From an uncultured Treponema sp. (GTDB lineage Bacteria > Spirochaetota > Spirochaetia > Treponematales > Treponemataceae), in NCBI GenBank assembly GCA_910584475.1, contig CAJUBD010000005.1, positions 1 through 64,000 of the forward strand: a stretch of 64,000 nucleotides of DNA, read 5' to 3'. The translations under genes were made by a program, and so were the position numbers. A model generated the notes under the pieces. The model was not told the origin of the DNA. It saw only the letters and a program-made list of their open reading frames with translations, and made no database searches. Positions 16,705 to 25,360 of the stretch are shown one piece after another. Each line of letters starts with the position of its first letter. The stretch's first letter is position 1.

Positions 16705-18003
16705 TCACGCATTTTCCTTTATCGTTTTCGCCACATCCTCTGCGCTCAAGTTTTCATTTTGGTCGCGCGTCGCCAAATTCTTTAGAGAAAGCGCGCTGTT
16801 TTCCGAAACGAAAATTCCCCACGGAATTTTTTTCGCCTCGCAAAGCGCATATTGTTGCGACATTTTTTTAGGCTCTGGAAAAATTTCGACGTTCACGCCG
16901 AGCGCGCGCAAAGAGGCAGCCGCCTTTTGCATCGCAGGAAGATTTTCAGACGATGCGCAGAAGATTTCTGCGTCAAGATACGAGCCTTTTTTTTGCGTGA
17001 GGCCGAGTTGCGAAAGCGCGGCAATCAGGCGGTCAAGCCCAATCGAGCCGCCCACGCCAGAAATTTTTTCCTTTGTGTAAAGCCCGGCTAGGTTGTCGTA
17101 ACGCCCGCCCGAACAAACCGAGCCTATCGAAGGAAGCTCGTCCAAAAAAGTTTCGAACACGATTCCAGTGTAGTAGTCAAGTCCGCGCGTGATGCTTGGA
17201 TTCAAAATGAATGTGCCTTCTATTCCCGCCGCGTCGAACATAGCGCGGATTTCACGCAACCGCTTTGTGTCGTCTGCCTCGCCGCCTGCCATTTTTTCGA
17301 TGAGCGAAAGTGTCGAATCAAAGTCCTCGCCGCCTTTGATGTATGTCAAAATGGAATTGGCTTTTTCCTCGCCGCCTGTAAGATCGAGCAGCTCGGTTTT
17401 CACTTCGGCTTCTCCCACTTTCGCAATCTTGTCGACGCAGCGCAGGATTTCCTCGCTTTTTTCCAAAACGCCGAGCACGCCCAAAAAGCGGTTGAAAACG
17501 CCGCGATGGTTTATGTGGATTTTGAATTTTTGAATTCCGATCGCTTCGAGCGTCGCCTTGATCGCGCTCAAGATTTCAAAGTCGCTCGCCGCGCAGTCGC
17601 TTCCAACTGTGTCGATGTCGCATTGATAGAATTCGCGGTAGCGTCCGGCTTGTGGCTTTTCGCCGCGCCAAACTTTCGCGATGTGATAACGCTTGAACGG
17701 AAAATAAATTTCGCTTTTGTGCTCGGCGGTGAAGCGAGCGAACGGCACGGTCAAATCGAAGCGCATCGCGACATCTCGCCCGCCATTGTCAGTAAAGCGA
17801 AAAACTTGCTTTTCGGTTTCGCCCTCGCTTTTGCGCAAGAGAATTTCCGTGTATTCCAAAACCGGCGTGTCAATCGGCACGAAGCCGAACGAGCGGTAGG
17901 TTTTCGTAATCGTTTCAATCAAATCTGCGCGAAGAATTTCCGCCTCGGGCAAAGAGTCCCGGAAGCCCTTGAGAACGCGCGGTTGGATAATTTCGTTTGA
18001 CAT
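16705..18003 (-). CDS. hisS: histidyl-tRNA synthetase
   Basis: Class II aminoacyl-tRNA synthetase charging tRNA-His; 432 aa, normal length. N-terminal 'QPRVLKGFRDSLP' and motif 1 region; motif 2 'YHIAKVWRGEKPQAGRYREFYQCDIDTVG' with R-x-R-E-F-x-Q; the HisRS signature 'SITRGLDYYTGIVFETF'; motif 3 'SGVGGSIGLDRLIAAL'; then an anticodon-binding domain. The open frame begins 13 codons earlier, but 'MSNEIIQPR' is the natural start. It stands alone, convergent with the lipoprotein gene to its left. Confidence 0.97.
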   Translation of the reverse strand: MSNEIIQPRVLKGFRDSLPEAEILRADLIETITKTYRSFGFVPIDTPVLEYTEILLRKSEGETEKQVFRFTDNGGRDVAMRFDLTVPFARFTAEHKSEIYFPFKRYHIAKVWRGEKPQAGRYREFYQCDIDTVGSDCAASDFEILSAIKATLEAIGIQKFKIHINHRGVFNRFLGVLGVLEKSEEILRCVDKIAKVGEAEVKTELLDLTGGEEKANSILTYIKGGEDFDSTLSLIEKMAGGEADDTKRLREIRAMFDAAGIEGTFILNPSITRGLDYYTGIVFETFLDELPSIGSVCSGGRYDNLAGLYTKEKISGVGGSIGLDRLIAALSQLGLTQKKGSYLDAEIFCASSENLPAMQKAAASLRALGVNVEIFPEPKKMSQQYALCEAKKIPWGIFVSENSALSLKNLATRDQNENLSAEDVAKTIKENA

Positions 18004-18243
18004 AATGCAAAATATTTTAAAGGAAAACAGAAAAAAAATCAAGTGCGGATTGAATGGGAATTGGACGCAAGTGAACTCTGGTTTGCAAAGATGGGACGCG
18101 GATAAAGCCTCATCAAAAGGGAATTGAAAAAATCGCGAAGAGATTTAATTGCAAAAAACGCATCATGTTTTTTTTGCAAATTGTGTCCTATGCTTTTGTA
18201 TCTGTGTTCGTTTGTGTCTAATTAAACTTGGGAAGCGGAAGTT

Positions 18244-19356
18244 TCAATTCATAAAATCTTCAAATTGCACGCCGTCGCCTGATTCTACTGGGCGAGTAAG
18301 TCGCTTTCCGATGACGAGTTCTAAAAATTCAGGGGATATTCCTGGCGTCAGAATTTTTTCCGTTCGCAGGACGCCGACATCGCTTTTTTGCAATATATGA
18401 TTATGTGAACATTTATTCATATATCGTAAGGAGCGATTTGTGCGCCCGTAATTTTTTTCTTCGCTCGCGGCAAGTTTTTTCACGCCGCTCCCCAAAACTT
18501 TTTCCACCCGCTCGCTTCCGTATTGCATGGAAATTTGCCTTATGATTTCCTGGCTTCCGAGCTCGCGTCCGTAATGATTCAACGCCGCCTCGCACTGACG
18601 CAACGCCTGCACCATTTGCGCGAACTGTTCCACTTCGAGCGCGACGGGGTCGTCAAGCCCGGAAGTTTCCTTGCTCAAAGTGATGTGCTTTTCAAAGCAA
18701 GTCGCACCCTCTGCGGAGGCAAGGCACGGCACTAAAACCGCGTCCAGAGAATGGTCGCTGACTCCGGTTTCAATTCCGAAAATTTCACGCAATCTAGAAA
18801 CAAGGCGCACGTTGTAGTCGTCCTCGGGGGCGGGGTACGAGGTGACGCAATGCAAAAGCGCGACGTTCTCTTTTCCGAGAATTTCAAGCGCGGCTTCGAT
18901 GTCCTTCAGTTTGGAAACGCCGCTTGAGATAATGACGCGAATTGGGTTTTCGCCGCGAGAAATTTGACGCGAACGAAATTGCGAAAGTGCGCGTAGCATC
19001 GGAAAATGGTTCAGTTCTGGAGAAGCGATTTTCACGGCATCGGGATTCAGTTCCAAAAGTTCGGCAAGGCTTTTCAGGCCGAAAGGCGAGCAGACAAATT
19101 TCAAATTTTTCGAATGCGCGTAGTCGCGCGCCGCCGAATAAAATTTGCTCGGGCATTCCAATTGCTTGAAACGCTCGTAAAGTGCGATGCGTCCTGTGGG
19201 CAAGTCCACGAAGCCGGTTTTCGGATGCAGAATTTCATCGGCATAAACCCATTGAAATTTTGCCGAGTCCGCGCCCGCTTTCGCCGCAGCGTCGATGAGA
19301 AGTTTCGCCTTTTCCAAAGAGCCTTCATGCGAAGTTCCGATTTCCGCGATAATCAT
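18244..19356 (-). CDS. NeuB-family sialic-acid-type synthase
   Basis: A 370-aa synthase that condenses phosphoenolpyruvate with an N-acetylated hexose (sialic acid, legionaminic or related nonulosonic acid). N-terminal TIM barrel: 'IIAEIGTSHEGSLEKAKLLIDAAAKAGADSAKFQ' and 'VKIASPELNHFPML'; 'VSDHSLDAVLVPCLASAEGATCFEKHITL' carries the metal-site His. The C-terminal 60 residues form an SAF (antifreeze-like) domain that closes the active site. No other nonulosonate genes are adjacent. In treponemes this could serve glycan or flagellin decoration; the sugar cannot be told here. Predicted leaderless. Confidence 0.88.
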   Translation of the reverse strand: MIIAEIGTSHEGSLEKAKLLIDAAAKAGADSAKFQWVYADEILHPKTGFVDLPTGRIALYERFKQLECPSKFYSAARDYAHSKNLKFVCSPFGLKSLAELLELNPDAVKIASPELNHFPMLRALSQFRSRQISRGENPIRVIISSGVSKLKDIEAALEILGKENVALLHCVTSYPAPEDDYNVRLVSRLREIFGIETGVSDHSLDAVLVPCLASAEGATCFEKHITLSKETSGLDDPVALEVEQFAQMVQALRQCEAALNHYGRELGSQEIIRQISMQYGSERVEKVLGSGVKKLAASEEKNYGRTNRSLRYMNKCSHNHILQKSDVGVLRTEKILTPGISPEFLELVIGKRLTRPVESGDGVQFEDFMN

Positions 19357-19362
19357 AAAATT

Positions 19363-19391
19363 ATTTTAGCGCATCGCGAAAGTTTTGTAAA
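19363..19391 (-). promoter_or_regulatory. promoter of the NeuB-like gene, predicted leaderless
   Basis: Minus strand: TTTACA (19391-19386), a 17-nt spacer, TAAAAT (19368-19363) and 6 nt to the ATG at 19356. Confidence 0.7.
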
Positions 19392-19394
19392 TTG

Positions 19395-19478
19395 GCAAAT
19401 GCGAGTTTTTTGTTAAGGTGTTCCGCACCGACAAACTCGAAGTTACAATTGTCGCGCTATTTCAGAGAGAATTGTAAC
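19395..19478. repeat. C and D hairpin modules between sufU and the NeuB-like gene
   Basis: GCGAGTTT ... AAACTCG with a longer internal hairpin (GGTGTTCCGCACC), linker AAG, then GTTACAATT...AATTGTAAC. The same long-loop C form occurs at about 58875-58912. It lies just after the sufU stop on the minus strand and could also act as transcript 3' structure. Confidence 0.7.
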
Positions 19479-19484
19479 TGCCTT

Positions 19485-19958
19485 TTAGCAATGCGAATTG
19501 TTCACGCCGGAACCTGTGTTTTCGCCGTTTGTGTCTGCCTTGTCGAGAATTTTTTTCATCGTGTTCCAGCCGAGTTCGGCGCATTTTACGCGAGCGGGCA
19601 TTTTCGCGATGTCCTGCAAGGCGGCCGCTTCGTCGAGTGATTCGAGTTCTTCTTGAGTCACCTCGCCCGTGATCATTTTTGTGAACGTGTCGCAAAGCTT
19701 TTTCGCCTCGGCTTCACTTTTGCCGAGAACAAGGTCAATCATCATGTCGCACGAAGCCTGGCTTATCGCGCAGCCGCTTCCCGTAAAACTCGCGTCAGAA
19801 ATTTTTCCGTCCGAGATTTTCAGGTTGAGCGTGATGTTGTCGCCGCAGCTGGGATTTATTCCGTCATGGGAATGCGTCGCGCCTTCAAGCGGCTTTTTGT
19901 GGAGCGGATTGATGTTGTGTTCGTTCAAGATTTCTCGGTAAAGTTCTTTAGTTTCCAT
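19485..19958 (-). CDS. sufU: SufU/IscU-type iron-sulfur scaffold or sulfur-transfer protein
   Basis: A 157-aa SufU-like protein that accepts sulfur from SufS. Conserved ligands: 'HDGINPSCGDNITLNLKI' (first Cys, preceded by Asp), 'FTGSGCAISQASCDMM' (second Cys with the SufU-typical A-I-S-x-A-S) and 'PARVKCAELGWNTMKKIL' (third Cys). The SufU-typical insertion before the last Cys is present. The C-terminus ends in a short Asn/Gly/Ser-rich tail. Its start overlaps the end of sufS by 11 nt; it is the last gene of the suf operon. Confidence 0.92.
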   Translation of the reverse strand: METKELYREILNEHNINPLHKKPLEGATHSHDGINPSCGDNITLNLKISDGKISDASFTGSGCAISQASCDMMIDLVLGKSEAEAKKLCDTFTKMITGEVTQEELESLDEAAALQDIAKMPARVKCAELGWNTMKKILDKADTNGENTGSGVNNSHC

Positions 19959-21180
19959 AGCCCATCCATTTTCGAATGCTTTTTATTTTTTCGCAAAAGA
20001 ATTCCACTTCGCTTTCGTCGTTGTAAAAGTAGAGACTCGCGCGCGCCGTGGACGGAACGCTCAAGAATTCTCCCAGCGGCTGGGCGCAATGATGCCCTGC
20101 GCGGATTGCGATTTTTTCGCTGTCCAAAATCGTCGCGATGTCGTGCGGATGAACGCCGTCGATCGTGAAAGTTACGATTCCGCATCGTTTCGAGCCGTCC
20201 TTGTTTCCGACTATGTTGACATGCGGAATCTCGAGCATTTTTTGCGTGAGGAGCTTTCCGAGCGCGGCATCGTGCGCCGCGATTTTTTCAAGCCCGATTT
20301 TTTCGATGTATTTCGCCGCCGCCGCCATTCCCACCGCGCCCGCCGCGTTCACCGTTCCGGCCTCGAATTTTGCGGGAACTTCCGCCCATGCGGCGCCGGT
20401 TCGCGTGACATATTCGATCATCTCGCCGCCGCGCAAAAAAGGCTGCATTTTTTCAAGGAGCTCGCGTCTCGCGTAGAGCGCGCCGCATCCTGTCGGCCCG
20501 CAGAATTTATGGCCTGAAATCGCGAAGAAGTCCGCGCCCATTTTTCGCACGTCGATTCTCTTGTGCGGCGCGGACTGCGCCCCGTCCACCACGACGACCG
20601 CGCCGAATTTGTGCGCGTAAGATGCGATTTGTTCCACGGGATTTTCCGTACCCAAAACATTGCTCACTTGCGAGATGGCGACAATCTTCGTCTTTTCGCC
20701 GATTTTCGTTTCGTATTCGCTTTGGGGAATTTCGCCAGTTTCCTTTTCGCATTCGAGCCAGACCAATTTCGCGCCGGTTTTCTGCGCCGCCATTTGCCAT
20801 GGAAGGAGGTTCGAATGATGCTCCATTATCGAAAGCGCGATTTCATCTCCCATGCGCAGGTTTTCAAGCGCGTAGGAATATGCCACGAGATTCAAGGACT
20901 CGGTCGCGTTGCGCGTGAAAACTATTTCCGCACTTTGCTCTGCTCCGAGGAAACGCGCGATTGTAGTGCGCGCGTCTTCATAGGCTTTTGTAGCGCGCAC
21001 GCTCAAATCGTAAAGGCCTCGCATCGGGTTCGCGTTGTTGACCTTGTAGAATTCCTCGATTGCGTCGAGCACGCATTGCGGGCGTTGCGTCGTCGCCGCG
21101 TTGTCGAAATATACGATGCCGCGATTTTTTTCCGCCGAGAAAATCGGGAAATCCTTTTTGTATTCATTTTTTTCGCTCAC
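19948..21180 (-). CDS. sufS: cysteine desulfurase SufS
   Basis: PLP enzyme releasing sulfur from cysteine for cluster assembly; 410 aa, full length. 'IVYFDNAATTQRPQCVLDAIEEF' is the family's N-terminus; 'VVVDGAQSAPHKRIDVRKMGADFFAISGHKFCGPTGCGALY' contains the PLP-binding Lys in S-G-H-K; 'IAIRAGHHCAQPL' carries the catalytic Cys in the group II (SufS) setting. The start overlaps the sufD stop as ATGA. Confidence 0.96.
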   Translation of the reverse strand: MSEKNEYKKDFPIFSAEKNRGIVYFDNAATTQRPQCVLDAIEEFYKVNNANPMRGLYDLSVRATKAYEDARTTIARFLGAEQSAEIVFTRNATESLNLVAYSYALENLRMGDEIALSIMEHHSNLLPWQMAAQKTGAKLVWLECEKETGEIPQSEYETKIGEKTKIVAISQVSNVLGTENPVEQIASYAHKFGAVVVVDGAQSAPHKRIDVRKMGADFFAISGHKFCGPTGCGALYARRELLEKMQPFLRGGEMIEYVTRTGAAWAEVPAKFEAGTVNAAGAVGMAAAAKYIEKIGLEKIAAHDAALGKLLTQKMLEIPHVNIVGNKDGSKRCGIVTFTIDGVHPHDIATILDSEKIAIRAGHHCAQPLGEFLSVPSTARASLYFYNDESEVEFFCEKIKSIRKWMGYGN

Positions 21181-22142
21181 GGATTTGCCTCCGCATTTTT
21201 CTTGGAAAAAATTTCATCCAGAAATTTTTCGATTTTTTCCACGCAAGAACCGTTTGGAATCAAAGCCGCCGTGCGCATGACTTTTGCCCGCGCCATCAGC
21301 TCTTCGGCCGCCGATTTTTTTATTCCGCGCGAATTCATATAAAAGAGCATCTCGTCCGAAACGCTTCCGATTGTCGCGCCATGATCGCCTGAAACGTCTT
21401 CTTCGCCGCATAAAATCAACGGAATTGATTTGTTCACGACGTTTTCAGAAAGCAAAAGTGTTTCTTCCAATTCGCTTCCGCTCGATGCCGCGCAGCCGCG
21501 CTTGAAGTCAATCGTGCCTCGGAAAGTTTTTTTCGCGCCGCTTCCCAAAGTGCCGAATGTATTCATCAGGCTCTGACTTTTCTTTCCGCGCTGATTTGCG
21601 ACGAAATTGATGTCAAGTTCTTGGCCGTCCGCGCAATAGTACGAAATATCGCTTTTTAAATACGATTTTTCGCCGTCCAAGTCCGCAACCATCTCGACGA
21701 AATTCTTTGCGCCGCCGAGTTCGATTTGCGTGAAGCGGAATTCCGCGCCGTCTGAAATTTCAGCGAATGTCTGGTCGTGCCGCGTGAAATCGCCGTCTAG
21801 CATTTGGATTTTTACGAGATGGACGCGCGCGCCTTTTTCCAAGACTACGCGCGTTTTTATTCCGAAAAATCCCGCCGCGCTTTCGACATTTTTTTCGCCG
21901 CCATTTTCGTCCGCGTCTTGAGAAGTGTAGTCCATGATTATTGTCTTTTCTTCGTTTTCGCCAGCGCGGATTTCATTTTCAAAAAATACGCTTTCGCCTG
22001 CCCGCGCTGAAAAATGCAATATGCCGCCTTCTGAAATCGGCGCGATTTTTTCGAGCGGCTCCGGGACGGAAATCACCGCATCATTCATCTTAAGCCAGTT
22101 CCACGTGGGGGCGGGAAGTTTGTTTACTTTTTTCTCTGTCAT
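21177..22142 (-). CDS. sufD: SufD, iron-sulfur assembly scaffold subunit
   Basis: Partner of SufB in the SufBCD complex; 321 aa. The SufBD beta-helix core is visible in 'EETLLLSENVVNKSIPLILCGEEDVSGDHGATIGSVSDEMLFYMNSRGIKKSAAEELMARA', where the H-G-A-T and Y-x-x-S-R-G-I segments are family hallmarks. The N-terminal part is shorter and more variable than in enterobacteria. ATGA overlaps on both sides show tight coupling to sufB and sufS. Confidence 0.93.
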   Translation of the reverse strand: MTEKKVNKLPAPTWNWLKMNDAVISVPEPLEKIAPISEGGILHFSARAGESVFFENEIRAGENEEKTIIMDYTSQDADENGGEKNVESAAGFFGIKTRVVLEKGARVHLVKIQMLDGDFTRHDQTFAEISDGAEFRFTQIELGGAKNFVEMVADLDGEKSYLKSDISYYCADGQELDINFVANQRGKKSQSLMNTFGTLGSGAKKTFRGTIDFKRGCAASSGSELEETLLLSENVVNKSIPLILCGEEDVSGDHGATIGSVSDEMLFYMNSRGIKKSAAEELMARAKVMRTAALIPNGSCVEKIEKFLDEIFSKKNAEANP

Positions 22143-23542
22143 AAGCTCCCCTTCATTTCAAGGCGAATCAGGTTGTTCATTTCCACGGCGTATTCGAGCG
22201 GAAGTTCCTTGCTCACGGGATTTGCGAAGCCCGAGACAATCATCGCGCGCGCCTCGTCCTCAGGGATTCCCCTGCTCATCAAATAGAAGATCGCGTCGGA
22301 ACTGATTCGCCCGATTCTCGCCTCGTGCCCGACATCTGCTTTGTCTGTGAGGACTGTCATCGCGGGAATCGTGTCGCTGCGCGAGTCGCTGTCAAGCATC
22401 AGGCTTTGGCACGAGACGCTCGCCTTGCTGCCAGCCGCTTCCTTTGAAATGTAGACCGCGCTCCTGTACGTGGAAACGCCGCCTCCTTTCGAAATGGATT
22501 TCGTGTTTATTACGCTCGAAGTGTTTTCCGCGAGGTGAACCATTTTCGCGCCTGTGTCGAGGTTTTGACCCGAGCCAGCGAAAGTTACGCCCGTGAATTC
22601 CGCGCGAGAATTTTTTCCGACCAAATCGCTTTCAGGATAAAGGTATGAAACGTGGCTTCCGAAGCTTCCTGAAATCCATTCGATGCTCGCGCCTTCTTCT
22701 ACGCGCGCGCGCTTCGTGTTGAGGTTGTACATATTTTTCGACCAGTTTTCGATTGTGGAATATCGCAAGTGTGCGCCGCGCTTTACGAAAAGTTCCACGC
22801 AGCCCGCATGCAGATTCGCCACGTTGTATTTTGGCGCGGAGCATCCTTCGATGAAATGCAAGTCCGCGCCCTCGTCCACGATGATGAGCGTGTGCTCGAA
22901 CTGCCCCGCGCCCTTCGCGTTCAGCCGAAAGTAACTTTGCAAAGGAAATGAAAGGCGCACGCCCTTTGGAACGTAGACGAAACTGCCGCCGCTCCACGCC
23001 GCTCCGTGCAGCGCCGCGAATTTGTGGTCCGTGGGCTTTACGAGCGTCATGAAATATTCGCGCACCATTTCGCCCCATTCTTCGCTTTTCAAAGCCGACT
23101 CGAAATCCGTGTAAATCACGCCTTCCTTCAAAACTTCGTTCTTCACATTGTGATAGACCAGTTCCGAATCGTACTGTGCGCCCACTCCGGCGAGACTTTC
23201 GCGCTCCGCTTTCGGAATGCCGAGTTTTTCAAACGTGTCCTTGATGTCGTCTGGAACATCCTTCCATTCGCCGCTCATTTTCGTCTTGGGGCGGACGTAT
23301 GAAGAAATGTTCGCCATGTCAAGCCCTGAAATGTCAGGTCCCCAATTCGGCACGCGAAGTTTGTTGTAGATTTCAAGCGATTCAAGGCGGAAGCGTCGCA
23401 TCCATTCGGGATCGTCTTTTTCTTCGGAAATCTTCCGCACTATTTCCTCTGAAAGTCCGCTTTCGATTCTGTAGAAATTCTCGTCGGTTTCCTCGTAGCG
23501 GAAATCGTACATCGAGCGGTCTATGTCGTTTATTTTTTCCAT
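22139..23542 (-). CDS. sufB: SufB, iron-sulfur assembly scaffold subunit
   Basis: Core scaffold of SufBCD where clusters are built; 467 aa. Family blocks: 'PNWGPDISGLDMANISSYVRPK', 'AALHGAAWSGGSFVYVPKGVRLSFPLQSYFRLN', 'HFIEGCSAPKY', 'KGGGVSTYRSAVYI' and 'VGHEARIGRISSDAIFYLMSRGIPEDEARAMIVSGF'. The open frame continues 71 codons upstream but that part overlaps the nucleotidyltransferase gene; 'MEKINDIDRS' at 23542 is the sensible start. Overlaps sufD by 4 nt. Confidence 0.95.
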   Translation of the reverse strand: MEKINDIDRSMYDFRYEETDENFYRIESGLSEEIVRKISEEKDDPEWMRRFRLESLEIYNKLRVPNWGPDISGLDMANISSYVRPKTKMSGEWKDVPDDIKDTFEKLGIPKAERESLAGVGAQYDSELVYHNVKNEVLKEGVIYTDFESALKSEEWGEMVREYFMTLVKPTDHKFAALHGAAWSGGSFVYVPKGVRLSFPLQSYFRLNAKGAGQFEHTLIIVDEGADLHFIEGCSAPKYNVANLHAGCVELFVKRGAHLRYSTIENWSKNMYNLNTKRARVEEGASIEWISGSFGSHVSYLYPESDLVGKNSRAEFTGVTFAGSGQNLDTGAKMVHLAENTSSVINTKSISKGGGVSTYRSAVYISKEAAGSKASVSCQSLMLDSDSRSDTIPAMTVLTDKADVGHEARIGRISSDAIFYLMSRGIPEDEARAMIVSGFANPVSKELPLEYAVEMNNLIRLEMKGSL

Positions 23543-23604
23543 AAAACTATCCCCAAATTTTTTGAACGCATTTTGCAAGCGACTCCAATTTTGCAAGAAG
23601 AATT

Positions 23605-23997
23605 TCACATTCCATTCGCGAATCTCCGCAACTTTTCTTTTCGGCAACGCTCCAAAATCGGAAGAAAATCCTCGCGCAAAAAAAACGCCTTCATTTGATA
23701 TTTCATAAAAATTTCCCGATCGAATTTGATTCTTTTCCCGCGCATAATCTGGCAAAGGAAAACGCCCTCCGCCTTTGACAAATCCGCCAAGTCAATTTCG
23801 CGTCCGCAAAGAAGCGAAAGTTCCGTCCGCATTCGCGCCAACTTTTCAAAATCCAATTCCTCGCGAGAATGAATCGCGATGTCAACACCGCTTTTTTCGT
23901 TGAAATTTCCGTTCGCAAAAGAGCCGAACAAAATCGCCGTGTCGATTTCGCTTTCTTGAGAAAAATATTTTTCTAAAATCGCCCTTATTTCTTCCAT
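23605..23997 (-). CDS. MNT-type minimal nucleotidyltransferase
   Basis: A 130-aa protein of the minimal nucleotidyltransferase (MntA-like) family, usually the antitoxin or AMPylating partner of a HEPN toxin. The motif 'AILFGSFANGNFNEKSGVDIAI' matches G-S-F-A-x-G ... S-D-I-D-L-A, but the first Asp of D-x-D is Gly here; the second is kept, and 'EIDLADL' may provide the third acidic residue. Catalytic competence is therefore doubtful. No HEPN gene is adjacent: it sits alone between sufC (10 nt) and sufB (62 nt) on the same strand, thus within the suf transcript. Confidence 0.85.
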   Translation of the reverse strand: MEEIRAILEKYFSQESEIDTAILFGSFANGNFNEKSGVDIAIHSREELDFEKLARMRTELSLLCGREIDLADLSKAEGVFLCQIMRGKRIKFDREIFMKYQMKAFFLREDFLPILERCRKEKLRRFANGM

Positions 23998-24007
23998 AAT
24001 TTCAATT

Positions 24008-24751
24008 TCATTCTTCGTCTATAATCGAAGCGAATCCGTTCCTGCCGATTTCATCTACAAGTTCCGCGCCGCCAGTCCGCACGATTTTTCCTTTCGCGAG
24101 AATGTGCGTGTAGTCCACCTTGAGGCTTTCAAGGATTTTCGCCGAATGCGTTATTATCAAAAGTGCGCCGTCGTTCGCCTTTTTGTATTCTTCGATGCCG
24201 CGCGACACAGTGCGCACCGCGTCCACGTCCAGTCCCGAATCCGTCTCGTCCAAAATTGCGAGTCGTGGCTTTAGCATGAGGAGCTGGAGAATCTCGCTTT
24301 TTTTTCGCTCGCCTCCCGAAAATCCCACGTTCAAATCGCGCGCCGCGTAAGACGAGTCCATCGCCAAAAGTTCCATCTGCGCCTTGAGTTCTTTTTGGAA
24401 TTGGAAAAGTTTCACGCGCTCGCCAGTTTTCTGCGCGATCGCGCTTCGTATGAAATTCTCGAGAGATATTCCCGGGACTTCGAGCGGATTTTGGAACGAC
24501 ATGAAAATGCCTTTTTTCGCGCGGGATGCCGCGTCGTCCTCGGTGATGTCCTCGCCGTCGAAAACTATGTTTCCTCCCGAAAGCGAGTAGAGCGGATTTC
24601 CCATAATCGCATTTCCGAGCGTGGATTTTCCCGCGCCGTTCGGTCCCATTATGACATGGGTTTCGCCCGCGCCGACATTGAGGCTTAAGTCCTTGAGAAC
24701 TTGCTTTTCGTCTATGTTTACGTTGATGTTTTTTATTTCGAGTAACGCCAT
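24008..24751 (-). CDS. sufC: SufC, iron-sulfur assembly ATPase
   Basis: ABC-type ATPase of the SufBCD complex; 247 aa. Walker A 'MGPNGAGKST', signature 'VGFSGGERKKSEILQ' (the SufC variant), Walker B 'PRLAILDETDSGLDVDA' and switch His in 'LIITHSAKIL'. It is the first gene of the suf operon (sufC, MNT gene, sufB, sufD, sufS, sufU); its start follows a -10 box by 6 nt, so the operon mRNA is predicted to begin at the sufC start codon. Confidence 0.97.
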   Translation of the reverse strand: MALLEIKNINVNIDEKQVLKDLSLNVGAGETHVIMGPNGAGKSTLGNAIMGNPLYSLSGGNIVFDGEDITEDDAASRAKKGIFMSFQNPLEVPGISLENFIRSAIAQKTGERVKLFQFQKELKAQMELLAMDSSYAARDLNVGFSGGERKKSEILQLLMLKPRLAILDETDSGLDVDAVRTVSRGIEEYKKANDGALLIITHSAKILESLKVDYTHILAKGKIVRTGGAELVDEIGRNGFASIIDEE

Positions 24752-24757
24752 ACTTCT

Positions 24758-24786
24758 AATATAATATAATTTTTCGGTTTAGGCAA
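24758..24786 (-). promoter_or_regulatory. promoter of the suf operon, predicted leaderless
   Basis: Minus strand: TTGCCT (24786-24781), a 17-nt spacer, TATATT (24763-24758), 6 nt to the ATG at 24751. No IscR-like or other operator was recognised next to it. Confidence 0.72.
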
Positions 24787-24826
24787 GTGTAGTTGTTTTC
24801 TTGTACGCGTTGTAATAAGATGAAAA

Positions 24827-25142
24827 TCAACTATCGTACACATTCCGTCTGTGCCCGACGGACAAAGCAAGTATGACAAAGCGGTCATCGTCGATGTCGC
24901 AAATAAGGCGATAATCGCCGATTCTGTAGCGCCATTGCCCGCTTCTATTTGCCGTCAAGCCCTTTCCATGCAAACGCGGGTTTTTACGCACGGCAAGCCG
25001 TGCTACCGAGTTTCGGTTTGCTCGCACCGCTCGCATTTTTTTACGCTACGCGTAAAAAAAACACCGAAACTCGTACGAAAATCAATTGCTGTACACGCTA
25101 CTCCTTGTCGAACCTCGCGGTTGTCTCTATGCGGTACTTCAC
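24827..25142 (-). pseudogene. relE-type toxin gene disrupted by a repeat element
   Basis: Remnant of a RelE/ParE-family ribonuclease toxin. The N-terminus is intact, from a GTG at 25142 overlapping the antitoxin stop: 'MKYRIETTARFDKE', then TAG at 25100-25098. The C-terminus is intact from about 24983 down: 'NPRLHGKGLTANRSG...YRIGDYRLICDI...ILALSVGHRR'. About 114 nt between them (24984-25097) do not encode RelE and consist of hairpin modules, replacing an expected two dozen or so codons. The gene cannot make a functional toxin, while the antitoxin upstream is intact. Confidence 0.85.
24984..25097 (-). repeat. hairpin element inserted in relE
   Basis: Contains CGAGTTTCGGT (25007-25017) paired with ACCGAAACTCG (25063-25073), a nested TTTTTTTACGC/GCGTAAAAAAA hairpin, and GCACGGC/GCCGTGC (24988-25003). 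Read on the minus strand, 'AAACTCGGTAGCA-stem-TGCGTA' matches the inner part of hairpin D at 1.35 kb and 1.55 kb, but with a different stem that still pairs. It is therefore a member of the dispersed family. Confidence 0.8.
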
Positions 25143-25360
25143 AAGTCAAGCTCTCTCCACAATTCGGAAATCGGTCTGCTCTTGCGTCCGCCGTCCACAT
25201 ATTCGCGATACGCTTCGTTAGCGATGGCAATGTCATATTCGTCCTCTATTCGCTCGAAGAGAGCCTTTTTGAACGCCTCGCCCAAAGAAAGCGATTGGAG
25301 TTTGGCGTAACTTTCCGCAAGCAATTTTTCTTCCGCCGTAAGACTGATTGAAAAACTCAT
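25139..25360 (-). CDS. RelB-like ribbon-helix-helix antitoxin
   Basis: A 73-aa antitoxin of the type that pairs with RelE. The N-terminal 'MSFSISLTAEEKLLAESYAKLQSLSLGEAFKKALFERIEDEYDIAIANEAYREY' is a ribbon-helix-helix DNA-binding domain (strand, then helices); the C-terminal 'KSRPISELWREL' is the toxin-binding tail. AAGGAGGG lies ahead of the ATG at 25360, which is preferred over the open frame up to 25414. Its toxin gene (overlapping by 4 nt) is broken, leaving an orphan antitoxin. Confidence 0.85.
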   Translation of the reverse strand: MSFSISLTAEEKLLAESYAKLQSLSLGEAFKKALFERIEDEYDIAIANEAYREYVDGGRKSRPISELWRELDL

